A DNA stretch of 45,889 bases from Prevotella sp. CAG:732 (GCA_000436035.1 FR893284.1:1-45889), one strand, 5' to 3'. Numbered from the stretch's first letter, positions 15,559 to 25,685 are shown. The notes: a model not told the origin generated them from the letters alone. Numbers and translations are program-made.

Positions 15559-18539
15559 TCTCATCATCAATCATGATTAGAAAGTTATTCACCTTCGTTG
15601 TCTTATGGATGATAGCCTTGGGCAGTATGGCTCAAGGTGGGATGCCTGGTAGGTATAACGTAAGCTATCTCAACATGGCTTCGGGCATGCCCAACAACTT
15701 CGCCGACGACATCTTCCAAGACTCCTTCGGGTTCGTGTGGATCAGTACGCACGGCGGAGGATTGGTGCGCTACGATGGTTATAACTTTGTCAACTTCGGG
15801 TTGGGCACCCAGCGCATCGGATTGAGAAGCAACAGCTGCCGAAGCGTGTATGAAGACCACTTCAAGCGACTCTGGATAGCGTTTGAGGAAGGACCGCAGG
15901 TGCTCGACCTCACCACCTTGCAGCCCGTGGAGCCTCCTTGCGAGAATGAGCAAGTGCGCAATCTCTTGGGGCAGACTTTCAAGGAGCGGTGCGTGAGAAT
16001 GTATTGCGACAGCAAGGGCAATCTATGGATGGTAATCCACAATCGCCTCACCCGTATCGGCTTCAATGAGAAGGGAGAGGTGAATAGCGTGCTCAGCACT
16101 TCTTATCCTTCCAATGCTCCCGACCTCGGACTTTGTGATGTCTATCACCGAGGCACGGTGGTGATGTGCAACAATGGCAAGGTGAGCGAGTTTGATGCCA
16201 AGGGCAATCGCCTGGTGGCTAGGGACATCACCTCGGAGTTCGCTCCGCTGGAGAATCGCTATGCCAATGCCGTCATCTCCTACCATGGCAAGATATGGCT
16301 CGCTACCAACCGTGGCTTGTACAATAGCGACAAGCGGCAGTACCACTGTTCGCCTGCCGACCGCTCCTTGCAGCACGAGGTGGTTACCAGTTTGGCGGTG
16401 TCGCCAGAAGACAATCTCCTCATCGGCACTCTTTGTGGTGTCGATATTCTAGATGACAAGACGGGCGACATCGAGCACTGGAACTGCAATAGTGCGGTCA
16501 GTCCACTGAGCAGCAACTTCGTGAATAGCCTCTATTCCAAGGACGGACAGATATGGGTGGGCACGGAGACGGGAGGCATCACCAAGTTGGTGCCACGCCT
16601 CTTGCAGTTGGAGTTCTACCAGAACGACCCACGCAATCCTGGCAGTATCGCCCGCAATGCGGTCAATGCCATGTTTCCTGCTCCCGATGGCACCCTCTGG
16701 GTCGGTGTCGTGGAGGGAGGACTGAACGCCTTATCTCCTCATTCCAAGAATTTCGTTCATTATACAACCGCCAACTCTGGCTTGCCGCACAACAGTGTAT
16801 CTACCCTTGCCGCCGATGGGCATGGCAACTTGTGGATAGGCACATGGGGGGGCGGAGTGGCTGTGATGCCGCTCGGCGAACCGGGCAAGATGCAACGCCT
16901 GCTGGTGGGCGATAGGTATCAGGAATTGCTCTCCTTCGTGGGAGCTTTTGCCTACGATGCCATCAATGACGGAATGTGGATAGGCACCAACGATGGCTTG
17001 TTCTTCTATGACATCAAAAAGCGGCAGCTGGAAGAACCTTTCCCTCATTGCCTCGACATCCGTGGCTGCATCGGCAGTCTGGTGACGAGGGATGGCAAAC
17101 TGCTGATGGGTTGCATCCAGGGCATGGTGGAGGTCGATTTGCGATCCCGACGAGGAACCCGGCGCAACTTTGCCGTCACCTATCATTCCTATAAACTCGA
17201 TAATCCGAAGAGTGGTGTCTTCGACAAGATATTGTCTTTCTGCCAGACCAAGGATGGCAAGATATGGATGGGCAGCAATGGTTATGGTATGTATTGCCGC
17301 TGGCGTGACAAGGACGGCAAGCAGCATATCAAGAACTATACCACTGCAGATGGACTTGCCAACAATGCGGTGATGGGCATTGTGGAGGACAACAATGGGA
17401 TGCTGTGGATAGCCACCAAGAATGGTCTCTCTACCTTCAATCCGAAGAGTGGAGTGTTCAGTAGTTTCTTCCAGGAGGATGGTTTGCTCTGTTCGCAGTT
17501 CTATTTCAATGGAACCGTCCGCAGTGCATCGGGCGAGATCTTCCTGGGCACGGAGCGAGGCATGATGAGGTTGCTCGGTGTCAATCGCAAGGTGAAGGAG
17601 ACGGAGCGCCTGTGCTTCACAGAGCTGTCGGTGGATAATCAACCGGTCTTCGCTGGCAGCGACTATCTCGACGAGGATATTTCCATCGCCAAGAAAATCT
17701 CCCTGCATGAGGGCGACAAGTCGTTTACCATCCATTTCTCTGCGCTCAACTATGGCAGTGAGACGCAAGGAGTATATCTCTATCGCATGAGAGGCTATGA
17801 GGATGAGTGGGTGAACCTTCGCCCCGGTCAGCATAGCGTCAGATACACCACTTTGCCGGCAGGCGACTATGAGTTTGAGGTGAAGTACGTGCCTTCCATC
17901 ACCTCCAGCAAGGAGCAGACGATTTCCATCGCCGTCACTGTCACTCCTTATTTCTGGAAGAGTTGGTGGTTCCTCTGCATCGTCATCCTCTGTATGGCGG
18001 CATTGGCGAGATACTTCTACCTGAAGAGATTGGAGAAAATGCGTGAGCGAGAGGTGGAAGCCTTGTATCGACCGATAGAGTTGGCATTGAGGGAGAGTGA
18101 TGAGCCAGGCAAGTTGCAAACTCGCATCCAGTCTATCCTGGAGACGCAGAAACGCTACCAGGAAAGTCAGGACAAGACCATCGAGGCAGACAAGATAGAG
18201 GTGGAGAAAACGACCAAGCCATTCATGGAGGCTGTCATGGAAGTGATGGAGGCCAATTATGCCAACTCAGAGTTTGGTGTACAGGAGCTGGCTATGGCGA
18301 TGCACATGAACCGAAGTCTCCTCAGCAAGAAACTGAATGTGGAGACGGGCAATCCTACCTCGCAGTTTATCCGCAACTACCGTCTTGACATTGCCAAGAG
18401 GATGATCGTGGAGAATGTCGCCAACCGCAACATCACGGAGATAGCCTATAGGGTGGGCTTCAACGACCCTAAGTATTTCACCCGTTGCTTCACCAAGCAA
18501 TATGGGGTTTCCCCTTCCTCTTATCGGGAGACGACTTGA
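15555..18539 (+). CDS. Propeller-sensor AraC-type regulator without kinase or receiver
   Basis: 994 residues. Signal peptide or anchor (MIRKLFTFVVLWMIALGSMA; the in-frame Met at 15573 is the better start), then a periplasmic double beta-propeller of Reg_prop repeats (DDIFQDSFGFVWISTHGG, DGHGNLWIGTWGGG, DNNGMLWIATKNG), a Y_Y_Y domain near 700-780 (YLYRMRGYEDEWVNL) and one transmembrane helix near 800-820 (WWFLCIVILCMAALARYFYL). A coiled 70-residue linker leads to an AraC HTH (about 900-990: VQELAMAMHMNRSLLSKKLN, ITEIAYRVGFNDPKYFTRCF). Classical hybrid two-component sensors of Bacteroidota have a histidine kinase and receiver between membrane and HTH; there is no room for them here. It should sense arabino-oligosaccharide in the periplasm and act directly at DNA. 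It heads the arabinan locus and matches the position of the HTCS gene in related loci. Confidence 0.85.
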   Translation: MISSSIMIRKLFTFVVLWMIALGSMAQGGMPGRYNVSYLNMASGMPNNFADDIFQDSFGFVWISTHGGGLVRYDGYNFVNFGLGTQRIGLRSNSCRSVYEDHFKRLWIAFEEGPQVLDLTTLQPVEPPCENEQVRNLLGQTFKERCVRMYCDSKGNLWMVIHNRLTRIGFNEKGEVNSVLSTSYPSNAPDLGLCDVYHRGTVVMCNNGKVSEFDAKGNRLVARDITSEFAPLENRYANAVISYHGKIWLATNRGLYNSDKRQYHCSPADRSLQHEVVTSLAVSPEDNLLIGTLCGVDILDDKTGDIEHWNCNSAVSPLSSNFVNSLYSKDGQIWVGTETGGITKLVPRLLQLEFYQNDPRNPGSIARNAVNAMFPAPDGTLWVGVVEGGLNALSPHSKNFVHYTTANSGLPHNSVSTLAADGHGNLWIGTWGGGVAVMPLGEPGKMQRLLVGDRYQELLSFVGAFAYDAINDGMWIGTNDGLFFYDIKKRQLEEPFPHCLDIRGCIGSLVTRDGKLLMGCIQGMVEVDLRSRRGTRRNFAVTYHSYKLDNPKSGVFDKILSFCQTKDGKIWMGSNGYGMYCRWRDKDGKQHIKNYTTADGLANNAVMGIVEDNNGMLWIATKNGLSTFNPKSGVFSSFFQEDGLLCSQFYFNGTVRSASGEIFLGTERGMMRLLGVNRKVKETERLCFTELSVDNQPVFAGSDYLDEDISIAKKISLHEGDKSFTIHFSALNYGSETQGVYLYRMRGYEDEWVNLRPGQHSVRYTTLPAGDYEFEVKYVPSITSSKEQTISIAVTVTPYFWKSWWFLCIVILCMAALARYFYLKRLEKMREREVEALYRPIELALRESDEPGKLQTRIQSILETQKRYQESQDKTIEADKIEVEKTTKPFMEAVMEVMEANYANSEFGVQELAMAMHMNRSLLSKKLNVETGNPTSQFIRNYRLDIAKRMIVENVANRNITEIAYRVGFNDPKYFTRCFTKQYGVSPSSYRETT

Positions 18540-18583
18540 TGTAGGTCAAGCCGACCGCTCTCTTGTGTGTGGGGGGAGCACAG

Positions 18584-18643
18584 TAGGTGGATAAAGTGCG
18601 CCAAGCAGCATAAATACTAGGCTTGACGCATTTTGTCCACCTA
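18584..18643 (+). repeat. 23-bp imperfect inverted repeat after the regulator
   Basis: Arms 18584-18606 and 18621-18643 match at 20 of 23 positions around a 14-nt loop. The outer part of the left arm is an inverted copy of the TTTGTCCACCTA box found at 18632 and 18653. No T-run follows, so it is a weak terminator at most and may be an operator that folds in RNA. Confidence 0.6.
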
Positions 18644-18673
18644 TTATTTGTATTTGTCCACCTCCTATTTTGT
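18632..18673 (+). promoter_or_regulatory. Tandem 21-bp operator candidate of the arabinan regulator
   Basis: Two direct units, 18632-18652 and 18653-18673, both starting TTTGTCCACCT and followed by a T-rich stretch ending TTTGT. The 21-bp period places both on one face of the helix, as AraC-family dimers need. The promoter-proximal unit starts exactly 30 bp before the -7 box at 18683. The same spacing is seen at the GH51 promoter (36514-36544). The box is the most likely binding site of the adjacent regulator. Confidence 0.6.
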
Positions 18674-18682
18674 TATTAATTG

Positions 18683-18690
18683 TACTTTTG
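18683..18690 (+). promoter_or_regulatory. -7 box of the arabinan operon
   Basis: TACTTTTG fits TAnnTTTG; there is no TTTG at the normal -33 distance, as expected for a promoter depending on an activator. It would drive the lipoprotein, both SusC/D pairs and the GH43 genes. Confidence 0.55.
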
Positions 18691-18805
18691 CCACCGAATC
18701 ATTCTCTAATTTGAATCGGAAGAAGAATCAAACCAAGAGTTAAAAGAAGAATTAAACAAAGAATCAAATAACCTAAAGTATAAAAACAACCTAAAAGCAT
18801 TAATT

Positions 18806-20701
18806 ATGAAGATTAGAAAATCTTTATTCTCATTAGTTGGTGCCATGTTGGTCACATTCGGTTTCACCGCTTGTACCGATTGGGGAGACCAGGATCCTGC
18901 CGCAGGCAATCAGGTCTATCCAGAGCGTCAGGTCGTGAACACCTACGATTTTGAGTATTCAGACGACAAGCCTGAGTTCTCCGACATGGTGATTCACAAC
19001 GAGGTGTGCGAGGTAGTCAACGATGACTATCTTGGTAGTAACGTATTGCATCTGAATGGTACGGGCGCAGCAAAGATTGCCAATCCATTCAACAACGTGA
19101 AGTTGCAGAACGGCGCAGCCATCACTTTCGCAGTGAAGGTGGATTGCGCTGAGGGCGAGGAGATGGACTTGAAGCGTCCTATCTTCTCTTTTGGCTCTGA
19201 TGATGCACAGGACGCACGCTTCTATTTCACCCCTAACGGACAGTTGGTCTATACCAAGCCAGGACAGTTGCAGAGCCTTGACTTGGATGAGAACGATCCT
19301 GACACTTACAAGACAGGCATCCTCACTCCTAACGAGTGGCACTTCGTGGCACTCCAGTTGGGACAGAAGGGTTATCAGCTCTACGTGGATGGCAAGAAGA
19401 GTCTGTCGGGCTATCAGCCAGAAGGTGCAGCTGCCACCACATTCTCCTATCAGACCTTGCTCGACAGCATCCAGGCTCTACCTTATTTATATATAGGTAC
19501 AACTGGCGACCAGTTGGGTACTGCTGAGTACGGTAGTCTCTCGGTGGATAACGTGACACTGATTCGCAATCAGATGAACGAGCGTGACTGGAACAAGACC
19601 GTTGGTGGCAATGGTGGTGGCAGTGAAGAGAAGAAGGTATATGTACCTGTCGGTGCAGAAGATTGTTCTACCGCATGGTGGAGTGCTTTCTCTGATTACT
19701 TCACTATCCCAGCTAACCAAACTTTCCACACTAAGTTTATCAACCATACAAAGGGCGATGAGAATTACCATAACTGGCTCTTGATCGTTTGCAATGACAG
19801 AGAACGTGGTGGTGATGGTTATTCTGAGTACTTCGTCTTGCGTAGTGACCTTTGGGGATGGGGTAATGCCGACTACAATGCGGCTAATCTCACCAATGAA
19901 GGTTATGGCGACTGGGATGATTTCAAGAGAAATATGGAAGGTGCTGAGGTCGATATGACAGTGGAGCATCGTGGTGGAGAAGTTTATGTCACAGCCATCG
20001 CTACATGCAAGGATGGTACTGTATATAAAGAGATGTATCATCAGCCATGTGATGCCAACGACAATATCCGAGCATTCTTGACTTGCGAAGGTTCTTATCT
20101 CCAGATAGATGCAGCTGAGACATACATCGGCGAGGAGTATGCAGCGGGCAGCAAGTTGGTAGGTCCTGCTGATTGTACTGCCGGATGGTGGACAGCCTTC
20201 TCTGACTTCTATCCTTTGAACAGTACAATCACTGAGGATTGTCCATTCGTCATCAAGTTTGTCAACAACAACACTAGCAATGGTGAAAACTGGAATAACT
20301 GGGTTTTGGTTTGCTCAACTGAAGCTTTGGGCGGAGCCAGCTACTTCGAGAACTACGTATTGCGTGCTGATGCATACGGATGGTTTGGCGCAGGTGGCAA
20401 TACCAACGAAAATACAGCCAACCTCGACTTCCAGCTGACCTCTTCGTTCGATTGGACTACATTCAAGGGCGATATGCACGGAGCAACCTGCGTGTTGGCA
20501 TTCACTCGCTCAGGCAACTCCCTGACCATGAATGCTAAGCAGCGCAAGGAGGATGGTAGCTATCTGCCAGACTATCAGTTTAAGTTTAATAGTATGAGAG
20601 ATGGCACTGCAGGTATCTTCTTGACAGCAGAACTTGCGAGCCTTGACATCTTGAAGGCAGGTTACTTCCCATATTACAAATTATTGTCTGAGAATCAATA
20701 A
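18806..20701 (+). CDS. Surface lipoprotein with LamG-like domain and duplicated C-terminal module
   Basis: 631 residues. Lipobox LVTFGFTAC with acidic residues after the Cys (TDWGDQD), a surface-export pattern of Bacteroidota lipoproteins. Residues 45-260 look like a LamG/concanavalin fold (EWHFVALQLGQKGYQLYVDG). Then come two copies of a module of about 160-170 residues: VGAEDCSTAWWSAFSDYF ... and VGPADCTAGWWTAFSDFY ..., each followed by NWLLIVCND or NWVLVCST and YFVLRSDLWGW or YVLRADAYGW. The Trp/Tyr-rich repeats suggest carbohydrate binding; I know no named family for them. First gene of the operon, 16 bp before SusC, where other arabinan loci carry a surface glycan-binding protein. Likely role: hold arabinan at the cell surface. 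Confidence 0.7.
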   Translation: MKIRKSLFSLVGAMLVTFGFTACTDWGDQDPAAGNQVYPERQVVNTYDFEYSDDKPEFSDMVIHNEVCEVVNDDYLGSNVLHLNGTGAAKIANPFNNVKLQNGAAITFAVKVDCAEGEEMDLKRPIFSFGSDDAQDARFYFTPNGQLVYTKPGQLQSLDLDENDPDTYKTGILTPNEWHFVALQLGQKGYQLYVDGKKSLSGYQPEGAAATTFSYQTLLDSIQALPYLYIGTTGDQLGTAEYGSLSVDNVTLIRNQMNERDWNKTVGGNGGGSEEKKVYVPVGAEDCSTAWWSAFSDYFTIPANQTFHTKFINHTKGDENYHNWLLIVCNDRERGGDGYSEYFVLRSDLWGWGNADYNAANLTNEGYGDWDDFKRNMEGAEVDMTVEHRGGEVYVTAIATCKDGTVYKEMYHQPCDANDNIRAFLTCEGSYLQIDAAETYIGEEYAAGSKLVGPADCTAGWWTAFSDFYPLNSTITEDCPFVIKFVNNNTSNGENWNNWVLVCSTEALGGASYFENYVLRADAYGWFGAGGNTNENTANLDFQLTSSFDWTTFKGDMHGATCVLAFTRSGNSLTMNAKQRKEDGSYLPDYQFKFNSMRDGTAGIFLTAELASLDILKAGYFPYYKLLSENQ

Positions 20702-20717
20702 CTAAAAGCAATAAGCA

Positions 20718-23700
20718 ATGAACAATAACATATTACATAAGTTATTCTTGACCCTTACACTGGTGCTCCTCACATTGGGAGCATCAGCGCAGGACAAGAT
20801 AACTGTATCGGGTAATGTCTCCGACGAATCGGGTGAGCCTATCATCGGTGCCACCGTTATGGAGGCGTTGACGACCAATGGTGTGGTCACCGACTTAGAT
20901 GGTAACTTCAAGATTCAAGTGAAGAACGAGAAGGCTACCTTGAAGATTACATACATCGGTATGATTGCCCAAAACATCCGTGTAGGAAACCAACGCCACG
21001 TCAAGGTGGTGCTCAAGGACGAGAACAAGAGCCTTGGCGAGGTCGTGGTAGTGGGTTACGGTCATCAGAAGAAGGAGAGTGTGGTAGGTGCCATCGGACA
21101 GGTGAGCAACAAGGAGTTGCTCCAGTCTCCATCTGCCAACGTTTCTCAGGCACTCTCTGGTAAGGTGGCAGGTCTTGTCACCACTCAGACATCTGGTGCT
21201 CCAGGTGCCGACGACATGAAACTTTATATCCGTGGTCGTGCCTCTTTCGCAGGCGATAACCAGCCATTGATCATGGTGGATGGTGTGGAGCGTGAGTTCT
21301 CTCAGATAGCTCCTGACGACATCGAGAGCATCTCTGTATTGAAAGATGCCTCAGCCACAGCCGTTTATGGTGTGCGTGGTGCCAATGGTGTCGTATTGAT
21401 TACCACCAAGCGTGGTACTGATGCCAAGCCTGTAGTGAGCTTGACAGCCAACTGGCAGTGGTCTTCACCTACCCGTGGTGATACCTACCTCAATTCATAC
21501 GACAGCGTACGCTTGTTGGAGGAGGCTTTGGCTAATGATGGTCAGCCATCCCAATACAATGCGCACGACATCGAGATGTTCCGCAAGAGTTGTGCAGGCG
21601 AGCTTTCAGGCGATGACGCTCTCCTCTATCCTAATGTAGATTGGTATGATGCCGTGCTCCGCAATTCTGCACCAGCTCAGCGTTACAACGTCAATATCCA
21701 GGGTGGTACTAAGCGTATGCGCTACTTCGTATCTGCTGAGTACTACGACCAGCAAGGTTTGTTCAAGAACTTCAGTGAGGACCAGTATGGCAACAAGTCT
21801 AACCAGAGTTACAACCGTATCGGTTTCCGTGCCAACTTGGACTTCCTCTTGACCAAGGACTTGACCGTGTCTGTCAACTTCGGTACTCGTTTCGAGGAGC
21901 GCAAGGGTCCTAACAGCAATGAGGCTTTCGATGGCTCTTACTCTCAGACATTCTACAACTTGAACCATACACCAGGATGGTTGTTCCCAGTTTCTTATCA
22001 GTTGAGAAACGATGATGGTACTGTACGCAACCTCTATGCAGGTTCTTCTCAGTACCAGGACAACCCTGTGGCTCGTTTGGCTAAGGCAGGTTTCTATCGT
22101 GCCACCAACACCATCAATGAGACCAACTTCATCGCCAATTACAAGATGGATTGGTTGACTCCAGGTCTTTCTGCACGTGCGATGGTCAGCTTCGACTACA
22201 ATGCTTATTACGATCGCAAGTTTACTGCAAGCTTTGCTACCTACGAGTTGAATCGTGGCGCAAGCAACTTCAATATTGTAGATTCTTATTACAAGTACAA
22301 CTCTGATACTCAGTTGGTTTACGCTGGTGATGACCAAACCACCACTTACAAGCTCTACATCGAGGGTCAGTTGAACTATGCTCGCAAGTTTGGCAAGCAT
22401 GATGTGACAGGTATGTTGCTCTACAACCAGAACGACTACCGCTATCAGGCTGAGTTGGCTCGTCGTTACCAAGGTCTTGTAGGTCGTGCTACCTACGGCT
22501 ATGATGATCGCTACTTGGCAGAGGTCAACTTCGGTTACAATGGTTCTGAGAACTTCCGTAAGGGCAAGCGTTTCGGTTTCTTCCCAGCTTTCTCTCTCGG
22601 TTGGCGACTCTCCAACGAGAAGTTCATGAAGCCTGCAGAGAAGTGGCTCGACAACTTGAAGATTCGTGCCAGCTATGGTGAGGTCGGTAACGACCAGTAC
22701 TTGGTGAACGGTGTACGCCAGCGCTTCCTCTATGAGGAGAAGTGGGTGCAGTATGCCAATGCCTATCGCTTTGGTACCAAGGGCGTTACCACTATCTATG
22801 AGAGTCAGTATCCTAACTATAATGTAACTTGGGAGAAGGCCCATAAGTATAATGCCGGTGTCGATTTCAGTTTCTTGAATGGTTTGCTCTTCGGTAGCTT
22901 CGACTACTTCTATGAGAAGCGCAACAATATCTTGACCTCTTACCAGAGCCGTCCTGAGTGGGTAGGTACCACAATGGCTGCCGGCAACTTGGGTGAGACA
23001 CACAACCAAGGTTTTGAATTGGAACTCCATCACTCCAATACCATCGGCAAGGACTTCCGTTACAATATCGGTTTCAGTTTCAGCCATGCCAAGAACAAGA
23101 TTGTCAACATGGATGAGCCAGCAGGCAAGACCGATTATCGCAAGCGTGAGGGACATGCCATCAACCAGTTCTTCGGCTTGGTTTGTGATGGTTATGTCAC
23201 ATCAGCCGACTTGGCAGACCCTAACTTCCCTAAGTCAACTTATGGCGACGTGAAGGTGGGCGACTTGAAGTACCGCGATATGAATGGTGATGGCTTCATC
23301 GACAGCCGTGATGAGACTTTCATCGGATTGAGCGACATCCCAGAGAACACATACTCTCTCACCTTGGGTGCTACCTATAAGGGATGGGGATTCAACGTGA
23401 TGTTCCAGGGTGTTGACCACGTGTCACGTTACTATGATGCAGAGGCAATGTATGAGTTTGTCAACGGCGGTAAGGTGAAGAGCCTTCACATGGGTCGTTG
23501 GAATCCTAACATGAGCGAGGAATGGAACTTGGCAAATGCGACCTATCCACTCTTGCACTATGACTCATTTGGCAACCACAACCATCAGCAGAACTCCTTC
23601 TTCCTGAAGAACGGTGCGTTCCTGAGATTGAAGAACATCGAGTTGAGCTATTCTTTGCCTATGCAGTGGATCAAGCATTTGGCGATGAGCGAGTGCCGCT

Positions 23701-23828
23701 TGTTTGTGAATGCCAACAACTTGATTACTTGGGATCACTTGGACGACTTGGTTGACCCAGAAAGCTCTGGCTCCAACAAGTATCCTATCATGAAGACCGT
23801 GAACTTTGGTGTGAATATCAAATTCTAA
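20718..23828 (+). CDS. SusC-like TonB-dependent transporter 1
   Basis: 1036 residues. Signal peptide (to ASAQ), carboxypeptidase-regulatory-like domain (about 28-105, VSGNVSDESGEPIIGATV), TonB-box/plug junction (LGEVVVVGYGHQKKESVVGA), plug domain with PLIMVDGVER and the signature ISVLKDASATAVYGVRGANG, then the 22-stranded barrel ending NFGVNIKF. It imports oligosaccharides across the outer membrane using TonB energy, paired with the SusD 3 bp downstream. Context indicates arabino-oligosaccharides. Confidence 0.93.
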   Translation: MNNNILHKLFLTLTLVLLTLGASAQDKITVSGNVSDESGEPIIGATVMEALTTNGVVTDLDGNFKIQVKNEKATLKITYIGMIAQNIRVGNQRHVKVVLKDENKSLGEVVVVGYGHQKKESVVGAIGQVSNKELLQSPSANVSQALSGKVAGLVTTQTSGAPGADDMKLYIRGRASFAGDNQPLIMVDGVEREFSQIAPDDIESISVLKDASATAVYGVRGANGVVLITTKRGTDAKPVVSLTANWQWSSPTRGDTYLNSYDSVRLLEEALANDGQPSQYNAHDIEMFRKSCAGELSGDDALLYPNVDWYDAVLRNSAPAQRYNVNIQGGTKRMRYFVSAEYYDQQGLFKNFSEDQYGNKSNQSYNRIGFRANLDFLLTKDLTVSVNFGTRFEERKGPNSNEAFDGSYSQTFYNLNHTPGWLFPVSYQLRNDDGTVRNLYAGSSQYQDNPVARLAKAGFYRATNTINETNFIANYKMDWLTPGLSARAMVSFDYNAYYDRKFTASFATYELNRGASNFNIVDSYYKYNSDTQLVYAGDDQTTTYKLYIEGQLNYARKFGKHDVTGMLLYNQNDYRYQAELARRYQGLVGRATYGYDDRYLAEVNFGYNGSENFRKGKRFGFFPAFSLGWRLSNEKFMKPAEKWLDNLKIRASYGEVGNDQYLVNGVRQRFLYEEKWVQYANAYRFGTKGVTTIYESQYPNYNVTWEKAHKYNAGVDFSFLNGLLFGSFDYFYEKRNNILTSYQSRPEWVGTTMAAGNLGETHNQGFELELHHSNTIGKDFRYNIGFSFSHAKNKIVNMDEPAGKTDYRKREGHAINQFFGLVCDGYVTSADLADPNFPKSTYGDVKVGDLKYRDMNGDGFIDSRDETFIGLSDIPENTYSLTLGATYKGWGFNVMFQGVDHVSRYYDAEAMYEFVNGGKVKSLHMGRWNPNMSEEWNLANATYPLLHYDSFGNHNHQQNSFFLKNGAFLRLKNIELSYSLPMQWIKHLAMSECRLFVNANNLITWDHLDDLVDPESSGSNKYPIMKTVNFGVNIKF

Positions 23829-23840
23829 AAGATGACTACA

Positions 23841-25685
23841 ATGAAGAAATATATATTATCAGCTGCAATGGTATTGGCTACAAGTATGGCTCTTACCTCC
23901 TGCGAGGATGCCTTCGGCGGTTTCCTCGACAAGGAGCCTAGCAATGAGTTGACGGGCGACCAGACATTCAGCAGTTGGACAACAATGGAGCAGTTCCATT
24001 TCGATACCTACAACTTCTTGCTCAATGGATGCAACAGGGTAGGCAACAGTTGGCTGGATGCAGCTACCGACTTGGCAGAGAGCAGTATCTCCTCCAGTGG
24101 TGCACGTGTGGGCTTCAATATCGGCAACTATTATGCCGATGCTGCTGCGGCAGAGTTGACCAGTCCTTGGGAGAGCCGCTACCGTGGCATCCGCAAGTGT
24201 AACACCACCTTGAAGCGTATCGACGATGTGCCTAAGAGTACAGATGATACCCAGGAGCAATATGAGGAGCACAAGTCTTGGATCAAGGGTGAGGCACGTT
24301 TCTTCCGTGCTTACTTCCTCTGGGAGTTGTTCTTGAAGTATGGTCCTGTGCCAGTGGTTCAGGATGTGCTCGACCCTAATGGTGACTTGCTCACCGGTTA
24401 TAGCGTGCGCCCTACGATGAAGGAGATGGTGGTGGATTTCATCATCCCTGAGTTGAAGGAGTGTGAGGCACAAGTGATGGACAAGGCTACCAGCGACATC
24501 GATGGTAACCAGGGTCGTATCAGCAAACCTGTCGTCAGAGCATTGCTCAGCCGTATCTACCTCTATATGGCAAGCCCTAGATGGTCGGCAGAGAGTGGCA
24601 TCACCTGGCAAGACGCAGCCGATATGGCGAAGAGCTTCATCGACGACTATGGTCAGAACTATGGTTTGTTTTATGGTGAGAACCTGTCACCAGTGCAGCG
24701 TTACACCAATGCCATCTTGCTCAATGGCTTCACCGAGAACAACAACGAGGTCATCTTCTATCGCAATGACGCTACCGTCGGCTGGTCAGCAGTCATCACC
24801 GACACTCCAGTGGGTGAGGGTGGCAATGGCGGACTTTGTCCTAGCCAGAACCTCGTAGATATGTATGATATGGCAAATGGTAGCGCACCTTTCAATAGCT
24901 ATGATGCTACCGGCGCACCTCTTTATAATAGCACTGCCAATGGCGTGGCTGGTTCCTCAGTCCAACAAGCCAGTGGCGTCACAGGGGTCACACATACAGC
25001 CAGTGGCTACGATGATACCACACCGGTATCCAACCGTGACCCTCGTTTGGCAGCTACTATCCTGTATAATGGTGTGACTTGGGGACAAGCTACCACCACC
25101 AAGACCAATGTCATCGACGTGACAGCCGGTGGACGCGACAATCCAGTGGGCAATGCCAACGCCACACCTACCGGTTATTACGTAAGAAAGTATATGCCAG
25201 AGGTGATTCTCAACAACAACCATGCAGGTGCCAGCTATCGCAACTGGATCATCTGCCGCTATGCAGAGATCTTGCTCAACTATGCCGAGGCACTGAACGA
25301 GGTAGATTTCGCAGCCAACAAGACAGAGGTTTGCAACTTGCTCGACCAGATTCGTCATCGTGCCGGTATCACGGGAGATGTCAAGGACCGCACCGACCTC
25401 AACTCACAAGAGGCTATGCGCAACTTCATCCACAAGGAGCGCACGATAGAGTTGGCATTCGAGGAGCATCGCTCATGGGATGTACGCCGTTGGAATGTAG
25501 CCAAGCAGGCTTTGGGTCGTGACATCTATGGTGTCAACGTAACCAAGAAGAATGGCAGGGATGTCTATACTCGCAAGGTGGTACAGAAGCGTGTCTTCGA
25601 CAACAAGATGTATCTGTATCCAATTCCAGAGGCAGAGATGTGGAAACTCCCATCTACCTTCGAGAACAACGAGGGATGGAAGTAA
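23841..25685 (+). CDS. SusD-like outer-membrane lipoprotein 1
   Basis: About 614 residues. MKKYILSAAMVLATSMALTS-C is a lipoprotein signal; an upstream in-frame ATG at 23832 adds MTT but is less usual. The body is SusD/RagB: N-terminal helices (FLDKEPSNELTG), KGEARFFRAYFLWELFLKYG, and the C-terminal block RNWIICRYAEILLNYAEALNE, MRNFIHKERTIELAFEEHRSWDVRRW. It covers the paired SusC barrel and binds the incoming glycan. Confidence 0.92.
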   Translation: MKKYILSAAMVLATSMALTSCEDAFGGFLDKEPSNELTGDQTFSSWTTMEQFHFDTYNFLLNGCNRVGNSWLDAATDLAESSISSSGARVGFNIGNYYADAAAAELTSPWESRYRGIRKCNTTLKRIDDVPKSTDDTQEQYEEHKSWIKGEARFFRAYFLWELFLKYGPVPVVQDVLDPNGDLLTGYSVRPTMKEMVVDFIIPELKECEAQVMDKATSDIDGNQGRISKPVVRALLSRIYLYMASPRWSAESGITWQDAADMAKSFIDDYGQNYGLFYGENLSPVQRYTNAILLNGFTENNNEVIFYRNDATVGWSAVITDTPVGEGGNGGLCPSQNLVDMYDMANGSAPFNSYDATGAPLYNSTANGVAGSSVQQASGVTGVTHTASGYDDTTPVSNRDPRLAATILYNGVTWGQATTTKTNVIDVTAGGRDNPVGNANATPTGYYVRKYMPEVILNNNHAGASYRNWIICRYAEILLNYAEALNEVDFAANKTEVCNLLDQIRHRAGITGDVKDRTDLNSQEAMRNFIHKERTIELAFEEHRSWDVRRWNVAKQALGRDIYGVNVTKKNGRDVYTRKVVQKRVFDNKMYLYPIPEAEMWKLPSTFENNEGWK

